Below are positions 38,295-49,797 of a DNA stretch of 64,000 nt, piece by piece. Source of the DNA: Pyrenopolyporus hunteri (taxonomy: Eukaryota; Ascomycota; Sordariomycetes; Xylariales; Hypoxylaceae). The stretch covers positions 2,232,001 to 2,296,000 of the forward strand of contig CADCXC010000009.1 of assembly GCA_902806595.1 (NCBI GenBank). The letters are read 5' to 3'. How positions within the stretch are numbered: position 1 is the first letter of the stretch; each line of letters opens with the position of its first letter. Below the pieces are notes generated by a model. That model was not told the origin of the DNA. It was given only the letters and a program-made list of their open reading frames with translations, and ran no database searches. The position numbers and the translations under genes were made by a program.

Positions 38295-38519
38295 CTAGAT
38301 GGCAATGCCCTCGAGATCCCGCATCAAGACCGCCATCTGGGCTCGCTTTGCCGCTTCTGCGACGAGGTTCAGGTCTCGGATGAAGGCGTCTGTACTCGGC
38401 GCCTTCTGCGCTGCGGGTGGAGGCGGCGCAAAGCTTTGCGTCATTGCGGCCGTCGTAGCTGTCGTCGTAGACGGGAGTTGGTGCTGCGTCATAGTGGGCG
38501 AGGAGATAGGAGCGTCCAT
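38295..38519 (-). CDS. Small 74-aa protein with C-terminal helix
   Basis: A short intronless ORF starting at ATG 38519. The N-terminal half is Thr/Pro/Ala-rich (TTTATTAAMTQSFAPPPPAA) and the C-terminal half is a compact amphipathic helix, AFIRDLNLVAEAAKRAQMAV followed by LMRDLEGIAI. That helix looks like a conserved short fungal protein or interaction segment rather than chance translation, but I do not recognise a family. There is no signal peptide or membrane segment. It lies alone between deserts. It could be the last exon of a larger gene, but the region upstream shows no clear donor or coding exon. Confidence 0.5.
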   Translation of the reverse strand: MDAPISSPTMTQHQLPSTTTATTAAMTQSFAPPPPAAQKAPSTDAFIRDLNLVAEAAKRAQMAVLMRDLEGIAI

Positions 38520-41500
38520 GTTGTCGGGTATGTACGGTTGCGTATAGCTGTAGATAGTGTAGGAGAGATCAATCTCCTAGAGAGCAAAGAGGCAGGAATT
38601 TGTAGGTAGAGTTGGCCCCAGTAAGTTGGTCGCCTCGAGGTGTCTCGGTGACAAGGAGGCGTAACTCGAGAGAGGTTTCGCGAGAGGATTTATCCGCCAA
38701 GACAAAGCCCGAGTACGTGGTGTGCAGGTGTGACCCTTCAGCGGCCCCAATATATGCAGAGAACTGTGCACAAAGATTATGCGAGTCTTGACCTCTCGGT
38801 GTCTTCTTCTTTTTCTTCTATGAGAAGAGGTAAATCACGAGATGGTGCGATGTCGTACGACAGGTGGAGTTCGCGCCGCCGTGCAGAAACGGATATTAGA
38901 GTTGACGGTGGTGGAGATGTGAAGCGTTAGTGGTGAGCTTCACGGCAGCGATAAGGCTTGGAGTTTTACGGAGTTTGAAAGTGTCTGAGCGGCGGTTTGG
39001 GGACGTGTAGAGAGAAGGGAACGAGTGGTGGTTCGTGTGTTTCGGCGGGCTGGTGACCCTTTAAGGACTAGGTCGATAGGTGTTCACCCAAGCTGTCGAT
39101 CAGGATTAGGACCAAGGGTACCGCGCAAGATGACCCTAGTCAAGGTGGTGACGAAATATGCGGGATGAAGATGATCAAGAGATATCGCAATTCCCCTTAG
39201 TAGTAAAGAGAAGGGTGGGAGGAGTTGGGGGAAAAAGTTGGAGACCAGGTATTTCTTTCTATCTTTCTATCTTTCTTTTCTTCCTGTAGGGTCAGTCGTA
39301 GAAGAGAACAGGTAGAGAGGAAAGGAAGGAGTAAAAAAAGAAGAGAAGGAGAAAAAAGAAAAGGAATAAGAGTGACGAAGATGTAGCGTAGGGATCTATG
39401 AGGATGGTGTAACCCGAGGTATGTATCCAAGTAGCAGGCAGGCAGCTAGGGGTAGGTGGTAGGCAGGTGGTAAGTAAATAATTGCCCTAATATGGATGTA
39501 TTGGTCGAAGTATCGAGGTATCGTGATCAAGTCACTTTCCCCTTCTTTTTTTTTTCACTCTCTTTTTCTCTTTTATCGCCTGATAACAATAAATGGGTGG
39601 AGAGCTATTACTGTACTGACCCCCAATTTTCGACGCCAGGGGTCTCAACCGGGCCTTAATTTTTTATCTAATAGTAGTGGTTGCAAGCGCACGTAGATTG
39701 TCGAATGGGCTGGATCTGGATGAACAGTCGAAGATTTAGTGGTTCATCTACCCATCTAATATAATAGAGATGATGGGGGAGGAGTCTGCATCAAGGGTCC
39801 GACGCAACGTCTAGGCGAGATCCGAACGAAACAACATGTTTTAGCCATGTTGTATCATTGTATTGGGTTGTATTGGCCTATCTATATGACGGGTCTTTGT
39901 CGAGGCGAGGATATTGTGTCTGTTGTATACCAACGGCTGTATAGTATATAGGTTCGTGCAGGTCCGTGAGAGATAACAACGCGGCCCGCACACTAGGTAG
40001 GTACCGTACATAACGCCTGGAGCGGTTAGTTAAGTTAGGCTGGATTGCGTCGATTTGCGCCAACCGGAGATTAACGATGTGGCCGAGGATAACCTATTTG
40101 GGTAGGTAAAGATTAAATAGTTCGTGCGTACGGCGCCGGGTCCTATGCAGAAGTACCATGCTAGATGTCGTTAGTAAGTGAGGAAATAATGGGAAGACGA
40201 TAGAAAGCTTCCAATGACCAACGGCCTAGAGATGGATGTGACTATTACGACAGCCGAACAACCAATTGTCGTTAGTGCCAGAATGATTAGGACGCCTTGT
40301 TGATGCGGATTTACGACTCTCGATACCACTTTAATACTCTGCTGCTTACTCATTTTCCAGTCTCATGACGATATAGATAATCTATACAGCTACAGGGAAT
40401 CGCCCAACTTAGGTAATTTAACCCAAAATATCCACAGTATCAGTAGGTATTCAGGAGCTAGAGGTAATATACTACGGCACTACATATGCAATAGACGCCC
40501 AGTACACTGAAGCACTCGGGTAAGAGGCAGCTACCTACCTAGGTACCTTCCTCGCCCTGCGACACGTAGAAGAGGGAAGAATATAAAATTCCACTAAGCA
40601 TCGCCTTATACAATTTAGCGCAATGCGATACATCGTACCTACATGTAAATAGGTACTTGGCTGAGTAGGTGCCTAGGCACATAGGTAGGTAGAAAGGTAG
40701 GTACCACGCGGCAAGGGAGATCGCAAATGCAACTTTGGCAGATGGAACACCGTCTTCAGCTCCCCGGCCTTCGATCCCCCTCATCGCTTCCAGGTTCCTG
40801 TTAGTTACAATATACATCATCGTACATCAGTAATTACCTGTGTTGATTTGATAGCGGAATATTTCATCGCACTTCGTTGATCCCGTCGACCATGTCCAGA
40901 AACAGCACAGGTTCACCTTCCGCCTGAATTTACTCGAGTACAATTAATCCCCTGGGCGAGCAGGTAGGTCGTAGATTATATCCATCGATAATATAACCGT
41001 CATCCCAATTGCTCTAGACCTACTAGCGCCATCAATAGTCTCGTCTACGAAACGGATGGGCGGCTCGCGCACCGACAAGATTGCGAGTAAAGATTGAGAG
41101 CGAAGATATAATGGTCCAATATCGTATTGTTCTGGTCCACCACCATCGCACCCCCCGGCTCCGTCGAGATATCTTTCCACCGGAGAGCGGAAGAGTTGGG
41201 TTATTCCCGCTTCTCTATCCTCCATGTAATTCTCTTGGCAACGGGACAATGGAATTTTACGCGAGGTTCTCGAAGGCTTGCGACTGGGCTTCGAAGCATA
41301 AGAGTCGTCGCACCCTGCCGCTACCAAGACGGCAATCCGCATATGGTGACACCGGCCTGCGCAGCTCAGATACGACGGGCAGAACGGGCATAACGGGGGA
41401 AAATAGGATGAATGAGTTGGTGCCCGACTCTGCAAACCGGGAGTTGGTCTCAACGGACTTGCACGATGCGAGGGAACCCCCCAAAATTGGCCCCCACGGA

Positions 41501-42188
41501 CGAGGTAAAATAGGATTCACCCCGCCATGCGCCCCGGACTTCTGGATGTCTGGCATATCGGGATTAGCTTGTGATCGGCACTATCCTTACTCCCACACGA
41601 ATCCTCACCGTCCAGTTGCGTGCAACAACGGATTCACGTAGGTTCGTGCCTAGCTGGGATCGATGAAGTTGGGGATGCTATATGTCTAAATTCTATATGC
41701 GCCTTGACGTTTTATGTTGTTATTCCGAGGCACCGCCCGTTTTAGCCCACTCACCTATCGAAGATGAATACCTTATACCTACGGACATATCGTGTCGACT
41801 TACCTCGGATGCTCATTTGTCTGTATTATGTACTATGTAGAGTACAATACGGACGCATCGACGCAGCGAGGACCCTGAAAATGGCAGCTGTCCCACAAAA
41901 TGCCCGAAGCTAACGGAACTTAGAACTTCTAGCTTCGGGGACGCGAATTTATCGGAGACTCGCGGAATCCTCGGTGATTCGAGCCTGCTATCGATATCTT
42001 ATCAGTGTAATCGATAAGTCGCAAGATTGCCAAGCCACAACTTCCGTAGCTTCGAGCCAAAGAACGTTCAAGCGCCAAACAGCAAAGCTACATCAACCCG
42101 CCGACGAGGACGCGAATTAAACCACGAGCCTCGCGAAGACCTACACGGAGACCTACACGGAGAGTGGAAGCACTACAAAAACTTCACT
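38520..42188. other. Intergenic desert; overlapping antisense ORFs near 41 kb
   Basis: About 3.7 kb. It includes imperfect TCTATCTTTC repeats (39255-39280), a T-rich stretch (39545-39575) and CCTACCTAGGTA motifs (about 40530-40700). At 40944-41641 two ORFs of 169 and 186 codons overlap on opposite strands; neither shows a domain and they are probably chance. Confidence 0.5.
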
Positions 42189-43144
42189 ATGTCTCAAAAA
42201 TCACCCAATGCCGTAACAAGTCCAAGATCACCCGGCGCATCTGGCTGGTTAACTATACCAGCTCCCCTGGCCCGACTGTTCAAGAAGTTTCCGCTCTTAA
42301 CATACCCGCCCAATGAACTTCCCGCTCGTTCACCGAATGCTAGGGACGTCGCGACTCTATACGTCTTCATATCAGACCAAGATGCTCTAAAAGGCCTGCC
42401 GAGCTTCAACCCGTCCTGCCTTAAATGGCAAGTATGTCGCAAGTGTCTGCTTCGACCTCGAGTTTCCGTGGCTAACGATCAACATAGACCTTTCTCAAGC
42501 TAGTAGGCCTTGATTTCCGAGTGGTACCCTCGAATAACCACGCTTCTCCCACGGGTGCTCTACCGTTCTTGATTCCTCCTTCGAGTTACGATGGCCTTAC
42601 GACACCCATACCCTCCAGCAAACTCGAACAATACGTAGCCGAAAAAGCCGCACACAAGATCGCCGACGTCCCGAGCCTGAAACTAGAAGCCTATGAGTCG
42701 CTGCTTGACCACCGGATACGAAACGCATGGCTATACTCACTATATCTATCCCGCCCTAACTCTGCTCTCCTCTCACACCTCTACGTTACACCCGTCTCGA
42801 AGTCTCAAGTTGTGAAAACGACAATATTATACCAATTACGTCACGCAGCAGAGGCCGAAATATTAAGGTCGATAGGCGCCCCGGCCGTCGATCCGAGGGC
42901 GTTGTACGACGGGGCGAGGGAGGCTTTTGAGGCCTTATCTACGGTGCTGGGTTCGGAGAGATGGTTCTTTCAGGCATCGGGACCAAGCCTATTCGACGCG
43001 GCTGTATTCTCTTATACACACCTCTTACTGGACGAGGGATTGGCGTGGGAAGATCGAAAACTCACAGAGGCCGTGAGAGAATTCCCGAATTTGGTGGAAC
43101 ATCGTAACAGAATACTGCACCAATGTTGGGGCCCTACGGATTAA
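42189..43144 (+). CDS. Metaxin-like, SAM35-type outer-membrane sorting protein
   Basis: Two exons: 42189-42431 and 42488-43144, with a 56-nt intron (GTATGT, GCTAAC branch, CATAG), giving about 299 aa. The frame is open upstream to 42027, but ATG 42189 begins the recognisable protein. The splice joins SCLKWQ to TFLKLVGLDFRVVPSNNHAS, then PTGALPFLIPP, typical of the thioredoxin-like N-terminal half of metaxin/SAM35/SAM37 proteins. The C-terminal half, with SLFDAAVFSYTHLLLDEG and FPNLVEHRNRI, matches the metaxin GST-C-like domain. The family forms the cytosolic face of the mitochondrial SAM complex that inserts beta-barrel proteins. There is no C-terminal transmembrane helix, and the length favours SAM35 over SAM37, but the two are hard to separate by eye. 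Confidence 0.8.
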
Positions 43145-43642
43145 AAAACGATCGCGACTATTCAGTAGCCGAAAGCACGGATTTAACGAGAGTAGCCGGT
43201 CCTGGGACGGCCTGTTCTACGTAGAACAGATATATGCGCAGATTACAAGATGAGATGTTGGGGGATGCTCAATACGTCTTTTCTTGAGTATTACACACGC
43301 CCATCACACGACGCCAGTCACACTTAATACAAAGAGGTAACTGCTGATGAAGTTCTCCATATGATCCTATATAATCGAGTCAGGATACGGAAGCCAAAAT
43401 ATACCTATCTCTATTGTGGCGAATAGCAATACCTAGCTCATGCCAACTCTCTGATCTGATATACAAACGTATACTCCCAATGATATATTTATCCGATCTA
43501 AGCTCACATATGGTAATTGAAATGCATAAGGTCTTGCTTATAGGTATCTATACATTTACCTGGCTGATCCAGCTTGATATTTGAGCCATTGTCTCTGGAA
43601 GAGGGGGACAGAGGGGACAGAACCACACGACTTTGGTCACGC
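43145..43642. other. Convergent intergenic, nothing recognised
   Basis: About 0.5 kb between the converging 3' ends of the metaxin-like and F-box-like genes. No ORF or motif is supported. Confidence 0.5.
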
Positions 43643-44834
43643 CTAAAACCAGGGATTCCACCTTCGTACGGTATGCAACTTCTCAACACCGTCTCCGCAT
43701 ACTGAGAGCCAGTCTTTCTTACTCGTCTGCTGCCACTCGATATCGTTTTCCTGCCCCAGACATCGATAGCAATTCCAGCTGTACGCCTCGGCATACAAGT
43801 CCAACAACTCGTCTTTCCCAAGCCGCTCCCATCCGTCCAAGCTCAGCACCACGCTCTCTTCGCAGGAGACGACCTCGAATATAGACGGCCCTGTCCGGCG
43901 AGAGCAGATCGCGCAGCAACCCCTTCTCGGGTTTTCCGGCGGCGCTAGTGCAGGCAGGCGCTGCTTGTGCAAGTGTTGGGACTCGTACGTCAGACTCCCT
44001 AGTTTGGCCCGGCCGGACGGGTCGTAACGCATCAGGCGGTGCTTTTGCACGGCCACCCTTTTCGCTATTTGGGTATCCAGCACGAAGTGCTTGACGAGGG
44101 TGAGCCTTTGGATCCTAGGGGACGGCGGCCACCGGCGCTCAGCTGCAAGCTCCGCCTTCTTACCCAAAGCCTGCTCGGCGATAAGCTGAGGTGCCGGAGA
44201 GAGACTGGAGGAGGTGGGAATAGAGGTCGCATACCATCTCTGCTTGTAGCCTACGCATCATTACCTCCTCGCGGAGGAGCGCGTCGAGAGTTCGCCGCCA
44301 GTCGAATGCGATCCCCAACCCGTCTTCCTCCACTTCCAGATCAACGATGTCGGTGTCGTTGACGATGTAGCCGCCCGTCATGCCATTGTTCAGGACGCCT
44401 TCGCCTAGTCTCAGGTGCGCAATTCGGTTCTCGAAACTGTATTGGCTCCACAAAGTCCGGATATCCTCCTTGTTTAGAGAATTAGAAAGATCGGCCCCCG
44501 GCGTCTGAAAGCGAACTTGGCGATTGTCGAGGCCATCCTCGCCGGCACCATCTGACAGTCGATAGTCTATCTGACATCGCGGCCCTGAATACAGAGTGAT
44601 AGTCAGTTTAGGTATCCAATAACGCCAGAAATGGCGTTCGATGCAGCGCATCTGCCTCTTGGCCACGTGTCGTAGCGTGGTCCATTGATACGCAGGGTCC
44701 TGGTCGAATCCGTCAACCAAGAGGTCCAAGATCCGCTCGATCAGCTCCCGAGGGAGCTTTCCCCAGAGATCTGCTACTGGGTTCACGGCGGACGATCTGA
44801 TGTCTAGGGGCAAATCAGCCATTTCTCGTAACAT
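43643..44834 (-). CDS. F-box-like protein with paired CxxC motifs
   Basis: Two exons: 44834-44235 and 44170-43643, with a 64-nt intron (GTATGC...GAGCAG) that removes an in-frame stop and joins RRLQAEM to ALGKKAELAAERRW, giving about 375 aa. LWGKLPRELIERILDLLVDG (about 19-38) is an F-box-like segment, expected to bind Skp1 and bring a target to an SCF ubiquitin ligase. The C-terminal half has CAIC and CYRC pairs that could bind zinc. The start is uncertain: ATG 44834 or 44822 is the minimal choice. A possible upstream exon ends near 45009 and would splice at a CTAG acceptor in front of AFRGGYTVPEDVYN, extending the N-terminus. The target is unknown. Confidence 0.7.
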
Positions 44835-46876
44835 GTATGAATCACCCAAATGCCTAGTGCGTCCCCAGTTCAGGGAGTGCAATGATGATATATTATACAC
44901 ATCCTCCGGGACCGTATACCCACCACGGAAAGCTAGCAAGCTGGCAATTGCGAGGCGGCGCTTATTGGCCTTGCCTTATATGAGAGCTATATAGCTACGT
45001 CGGTATTTACCCAAGGGGTCAGATCGACGAGCTGTCCAGCTAGCAATCGAACGCATCGCATCCACTCGTCCGCCTCCCTGGATACCTGGCGCTGGCATAT
45101 TGGGCGGTACGGTCGTCAGAACGACGCGGTCCAATTCCCTGGTTACATCGATGATGAGAGCAGCTCGGGACTTGGAGTAATGCTGCGCCGGTACCATGGT
45201 ATTCCGCCGAGCCAATGAGTCAATACATCCGACGGTGGTACTGCCTCTGACCACCCGGTAGATCGGGCCGTTTGCGTTCCTATGCGCCCCCCAAATCGAG
45301 GAGGTGCCCAACGTTTTTTTCCAACCCCTTGAACCCACATATACAATAAAACAATAATAATCCCGAGAAACCTCGTTCGCGCGAGCCCTTTTCCCTGTAA
45401 ACAAACTTACCTCGCTCGCTTTTTGATGCTTCGCTTCGGCGGCTCTCTCGCTGCGTCACAGGGGTCCCAGGATAGAAGTAATATAGATGTCGATCCGGTG
45501 ACCGAAATAGGCCGGATGTTCCCGCTTTTTGGCCGTCGGCTCGCTTCGAGGCGTCGTTGGATCAGGTACCATGGATGTTGTAATACGGACGGATAAGCGA
45601 ATTTGCATCGGAAGGAGGCGAGATGCGATGGGCGTTTAGTTCGACTGGACGGCTCACACTGTGGCGGTAGTAGGGCTGCGAATATTACCTGGGTACTAGG
45701 TGGGCATATGCAATTCTTCTAATACAAGTTAGATACTACGTGCGTATTCTGCAAGTTTAATAGATGACTGTGCGGTTTGACTCACGTCGTGTTTGTTTTG
45801 GTTAGAGTTTATACCACTATGTCGAGGTGGCATGGTAGCCTATCTGCTATCGCGTATCACGTCCGTCTTGACCGCTTTCTTAGCCTCATGTTCTGCGCGT
45901 AAAGGAGGCAGCAGACAAGAAGGACGAGAATTCGCGAGGATCCAGAGATGGATTCATGTACACTTATATACCTAGGGGCTCGGTATCTAGGCGCCCGTAC
46001 ACGTAGCCGAACTCCGCGAGTATACCGTAGCTGATGAAGACGTTAGGTCGGCTGAGGGCATTACAGCGGTACGGAAAGACGTTGAGGAAGAATTAACAGC
46101 ATAGTAGTTGTTTCTAGTAGCTGTGCTTATGTGGCTAGACATGGAGGGCGCGAGGATGAAGAAGTTGGGCAGCGAGTCGTGGAAATCTTTCATTGGAAAG
46201 TTACTGTTCTGATCGATGTATAACTGAATAGGGGCAAGTCGTTGAGATGTCATCTATGTGTTAAAGCCGTAGTCTATCCTTCAGGAGATTACATTAATAA
46301 CCGACTTGTATTATCAAATGTGATCAGAGTTGACATTACCTCAGTTAATATAAACCCCCAGTTTTTTAACGCCTCGATCATGATATCGGGTATTATACTC
46401 ATGGTCTGAGAGTACCCCAGCATGTAATTCGTCTTTCGGCCGCCACTTCTATGTAGATAGGAATAATAGACTATCGACGCCACGGACGCCCTCGAGCTAG
46501 GCATTCACATATGTACGGAGTTAGCAACATTTTTTCATGCATACCAAGCTGCGCTCTGCAGAAGGCTATCTGTGGGAACTAGTTCCGGGACCGCCACCCC
46601 TAGTACAGCAGTCAATCTGTGTACCTCGATCATACAGCCGCTGTTTCTTGGGGGCATCGAGGGGCTCATCTTGGGCGTTATCTTTGAGCATTTGTGGACG
46701 CCACAGAGGGGTCCCATCGTCGAAGAAACGGTAAGGCAGCAGAAGCATTACGATAGCCGTGTACAGGATGAGCTATCGCAAGCAGGGGGTGGTAACACGC
46801 CTAGGTACCTGCACGTCAGATGGGCCGATATCGAGGTAGCTATGAATTGCATGAGCTATTTCCGTGGTTATTAAAA
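44835..46876. other. Intergenic, possible 5' exon then nothing recognised
   Basis: The first 0.5 kb (to about 45404) may hold a 5' exon of the F-box-like gene. The rest, to the 3' end of the short-chain dehydrogenase gene, has only short ORFs (such as 46289-46504 minus) without a recognisable domain. Confidence 0.45.
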
Positions 46877-47888
46877 TCAGGAACTACCTCCAAATGGCTG
46901 GTTTCTCAGAGACACTGTCGCGGCGCCATCAGCCACCAATGTATGTCCATTTACATAGCTTGAGGCCGGGGAGGCAAGGAACGCCACTATGTCGGCAACC
47001 TCGGCAGGGCTGGCCATTCTGCCCATGGGTAAATCGCTAAGGTAACTCCTCCCGAGCTCTGGGTAGCCCTCAATAAATTTATCCAACAAGGGCCCCGAGA
47101 CGTATGTCGGCGCAACAGCGTTAACACGGATACCCCTCGCGGCGTTTTCGATCGCTGCCGTTTGCACCATCCCCTTAACCGCGTGCTTCGCTGCGACGTA
47201 GTGGCCTGACGCCGCGAAACCGCCTTCTCCCACCGCCGAGGTGAGAATAACGATAGTGCCTCTAACAGGGGGTCGGTCGGGGGCGGTCGGTGGCGTGACA
47301 AGGTCCTGAGCATCCATAACACGCAGCGCAGCGCGGGTCAGCAGAAAGCAACCGATATTGTGGACGTCGTCGAAAGCACGCCAGGTGGCGAGAGGCATGT
47401 CGCGAATGAGTGTCTCGCTTGAGGGCCCGAACTATATCATTCACCAACAACCATAGTTAGCCGGGTATAATTATAGAGCCGAGTATAGCAACCCCAAGCT
47501 CCAAGGAAGAAGTTGACCTACGCCAGCGGCGGTAACAACAATGTCGATGCGACTATACGTCTTTGCAACCTGGTTCATCAAGCCGTCGACGCTAGCTTCA
47601 TCGCGTACATCGACCTGGTGAGCGGCTACACTGAGGGTTTTCGGACGACCAGGGCGCTCGAGTTTCTGGCATAGAGTTGCAGTCTCGGTAGCGGCTTCGA
47701 GGTTCAAGTCGGCGCATACCAACACGTCAGCGCCGAGGGAAGCTAACCGCTGAGCAGTGGCTCGACCAATACCGCCACCTGATATTATTAGTGCCAGAAT
47801 CTATCGAATAGCGATACCATAGAGGTAGCAACGAAGGGTAAGGTTACATACCACCGCCTACTACTAGAACAACACCCGAGATGTCCAT
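46877..47888 (-). CDS. Short-chain dehydrogenase/reductase (SDR)
   Basis: Three exons: 47888-47852, 47778-47522 and 47431-46877, with introns of 73 and 90 nt, giving about 282 aa. The very short first exon (37 nt) and second exon together make the nucleotide-binding turn VVGGGGGIGRA (about 9-19). DVRDE and the VVTAAG strand follow. In the third exon the catalytic residues are Ser163 in LTSAVG, Tyr176 and Lys180 in YVAAK, then NAVAPTYVSGP and the C-terminal SYVNGHTLVADG. It is a classical SDR that uses NAD(H) or NADP(H) to interconvert an alcohol and a ketone. The substrate is unknown; its nearest look-alikes are 3-oxoacyl-ACP reductase- or glucose dehydrogenase-type SDRs. The usual NNAG is TAAG here. 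Confidence 0.92.
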
Positions 47889-49797
47889 CCTGAAGACTGC
47901 TTTTCTTCACGTACCTAGGTAGGTAAAAATAGAGATGAGCAAGTATACCACCCCTCCAAGCGACTTCGCGGAAGCAACGCAGAAGCATCCGTTTGGCAAA
48001 CCATGGAGCTTTTATACAAGAGATCTGAAGTATATGCCCAAGGAAACTCGAGGTATGTTCTGTCGCTATTATTCTCACTTTCTTCAGTAACTATCGGTCC
48101 ACGGAGCTATGTGGCACCGGAGCACGAATCATATTATGTATGGCCTCCAACGGTAAATGGGGACGAGAACTATTTAGGGCCAACAATCTGCAAGTTACTC
48201 TAAACCAACACGTCAAAGACCCTATTTTGGAGTTCATTACCTATGTAGGTAGGTAGGCAATTAGGTAAGGCGAGTGGAAGATGCTTAACTTGTTTCCTAT
48301 TCCCACTCCTAGTTTGTACTCCGGTTGGGCCCCGCGTAGTCTAATGAATGGAAACTCGAGCAGCACTATGGAGCCAACGCCCTCAGCTCAACCACTGGGT
48401 AAGCCTGCGACATATACATTGGCAGTGGGTGCTCTATTTAGGCACTTAACAATCTGTTTTCCCTATCAAAGTTCAACTTTATATATCCCGAGCCTTTTCA
48501 GCTACAGTTTGGAGCCGGTACCTTATCGTAGCTCTAGGAAGCTATCGTAAGAAGTCACCGCAACCACACTGCTAATTTCTATCTATCGAATAAATGCCAC
48601 CTTCAACGTTGGCTAATACCGCGCCTAGGCGGCGTAGGACTTCCATTGATTCTCACCGCGGGTTCGCGGGATAGGGGACGTGGAGACTTAGTCCCGGGCT
48701 CGGGCTCCTCTCGATAGGAGGTAATTCTGGTCTAGGCCCCCCTAGCAAGTTAAACCCCGGCGCCGAGTACAGCAGATCATCCCATTCGACTAGTTAGTTC
48801 GTGGCCTCTACCAATGAGCGATTAGCTGCCTGAAGAATTAGATACCCGTTTAGATGTTCGAATGACGCGGCATTCAGACAATTAGATGTATCGCGTCTCA
48901 AGTTATCATTCTCATTTCATAGAGCCAAAGTCTAGGTTAATATGCTACTGCTTGAACCGAAAAAAGTAGTAACTTGCCAACCTTCCGTGTGTGTCAGTCC
49001 AACCCACTTCCCACTAAAATCCACCAACTTCAAGTGAGTATATTAAATCAAGAGAAAATTATAAAGTAATTACTTTAAGTCAGATCGGCTAAGGATTAAT
49101 TAAAATTATGCTATAGACACTTTACTATCTTTTTAATGGATGTTTAACGCTTTGTGTATATGAGAAAAGTGCCTGTCTTCAAAGTATTACCCCACCCAAA
49201 TTATATCTATTTGTATGGAATGGTACATTTTTCAGGATATACTGAGAGCAACTCTTAAAGAATCAAGTATTTTAATGGGTAAAGCTGTAAAAATCTAAGT
49301 ATGAATGAAAATCTACTAAATAAAAAGAGTGATATATTTTCCATTTTTCCTTGATTTACTATAGTTATCGGAAGTTGGTGAGTTATGGTGGAAATGGATG
49401 GGACTGATGCGTAAGGTTGGTAGGTTATTGTGGCTGCTTCAGGGGTAATAGGTAAAAATGCTAGTTTCGATTCCTCTATTTATCATCTGCCCCTTATATA
49501 TCACGAGGCACTATATAAGAAGCACTTATCAACAAGCATATTCCTATAATTCGAGTTCCCATTATCTCATAACCATCGAGGCGCATTTCTGGCTGCCTAA
49601 CTAATCTGCCGTAAATCATCATAAGTGTCGGTCGTTTTAACTGTACCTGACTTCAAGGAGTCGTAGAATCGTAATATACACGCTGCATCTGTTGCCTGTC
49701 TATGTTGCATGTAGGGAGGTCGAGTCCCATTTCCTGAATTAACTCCTTCACCGTACGCCAAATCCATGCAGGGTAGATTTCATTAAATTCCTTTTCG
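47889..49797. other. Intergenic, nothing recognised except AT-rich patch
   Basis: About 1.9 kb between two minus-strand genes. No supported ORF; the AT-rich part is listed separately. Confidence 0.55.
48960..49560. other. AT-rich patch
   Basis: Visibly more A/T-rich than the rest of the window, with many TTAA, ATAT and AAAAT words and no ORF. It may be a decayed repeat or a matrix-attachment-like stretch; no element ends were found. Confidence 0.5.

Noticed and set aside
40944..41641. Two overlapping ORFs of 169 and 186 codons on opposite strands
   Set aside because: Neither shows a domain, signal peptide or plausible splice continuation. Overlapping open frames on both strands suggest base composition rather than genes.
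46289..46504. A 71-codon ORF that looks like a membrane-protein fragment
   Set aside because: It is short, extends across a likely non-coding end and does not join to any exon around it.
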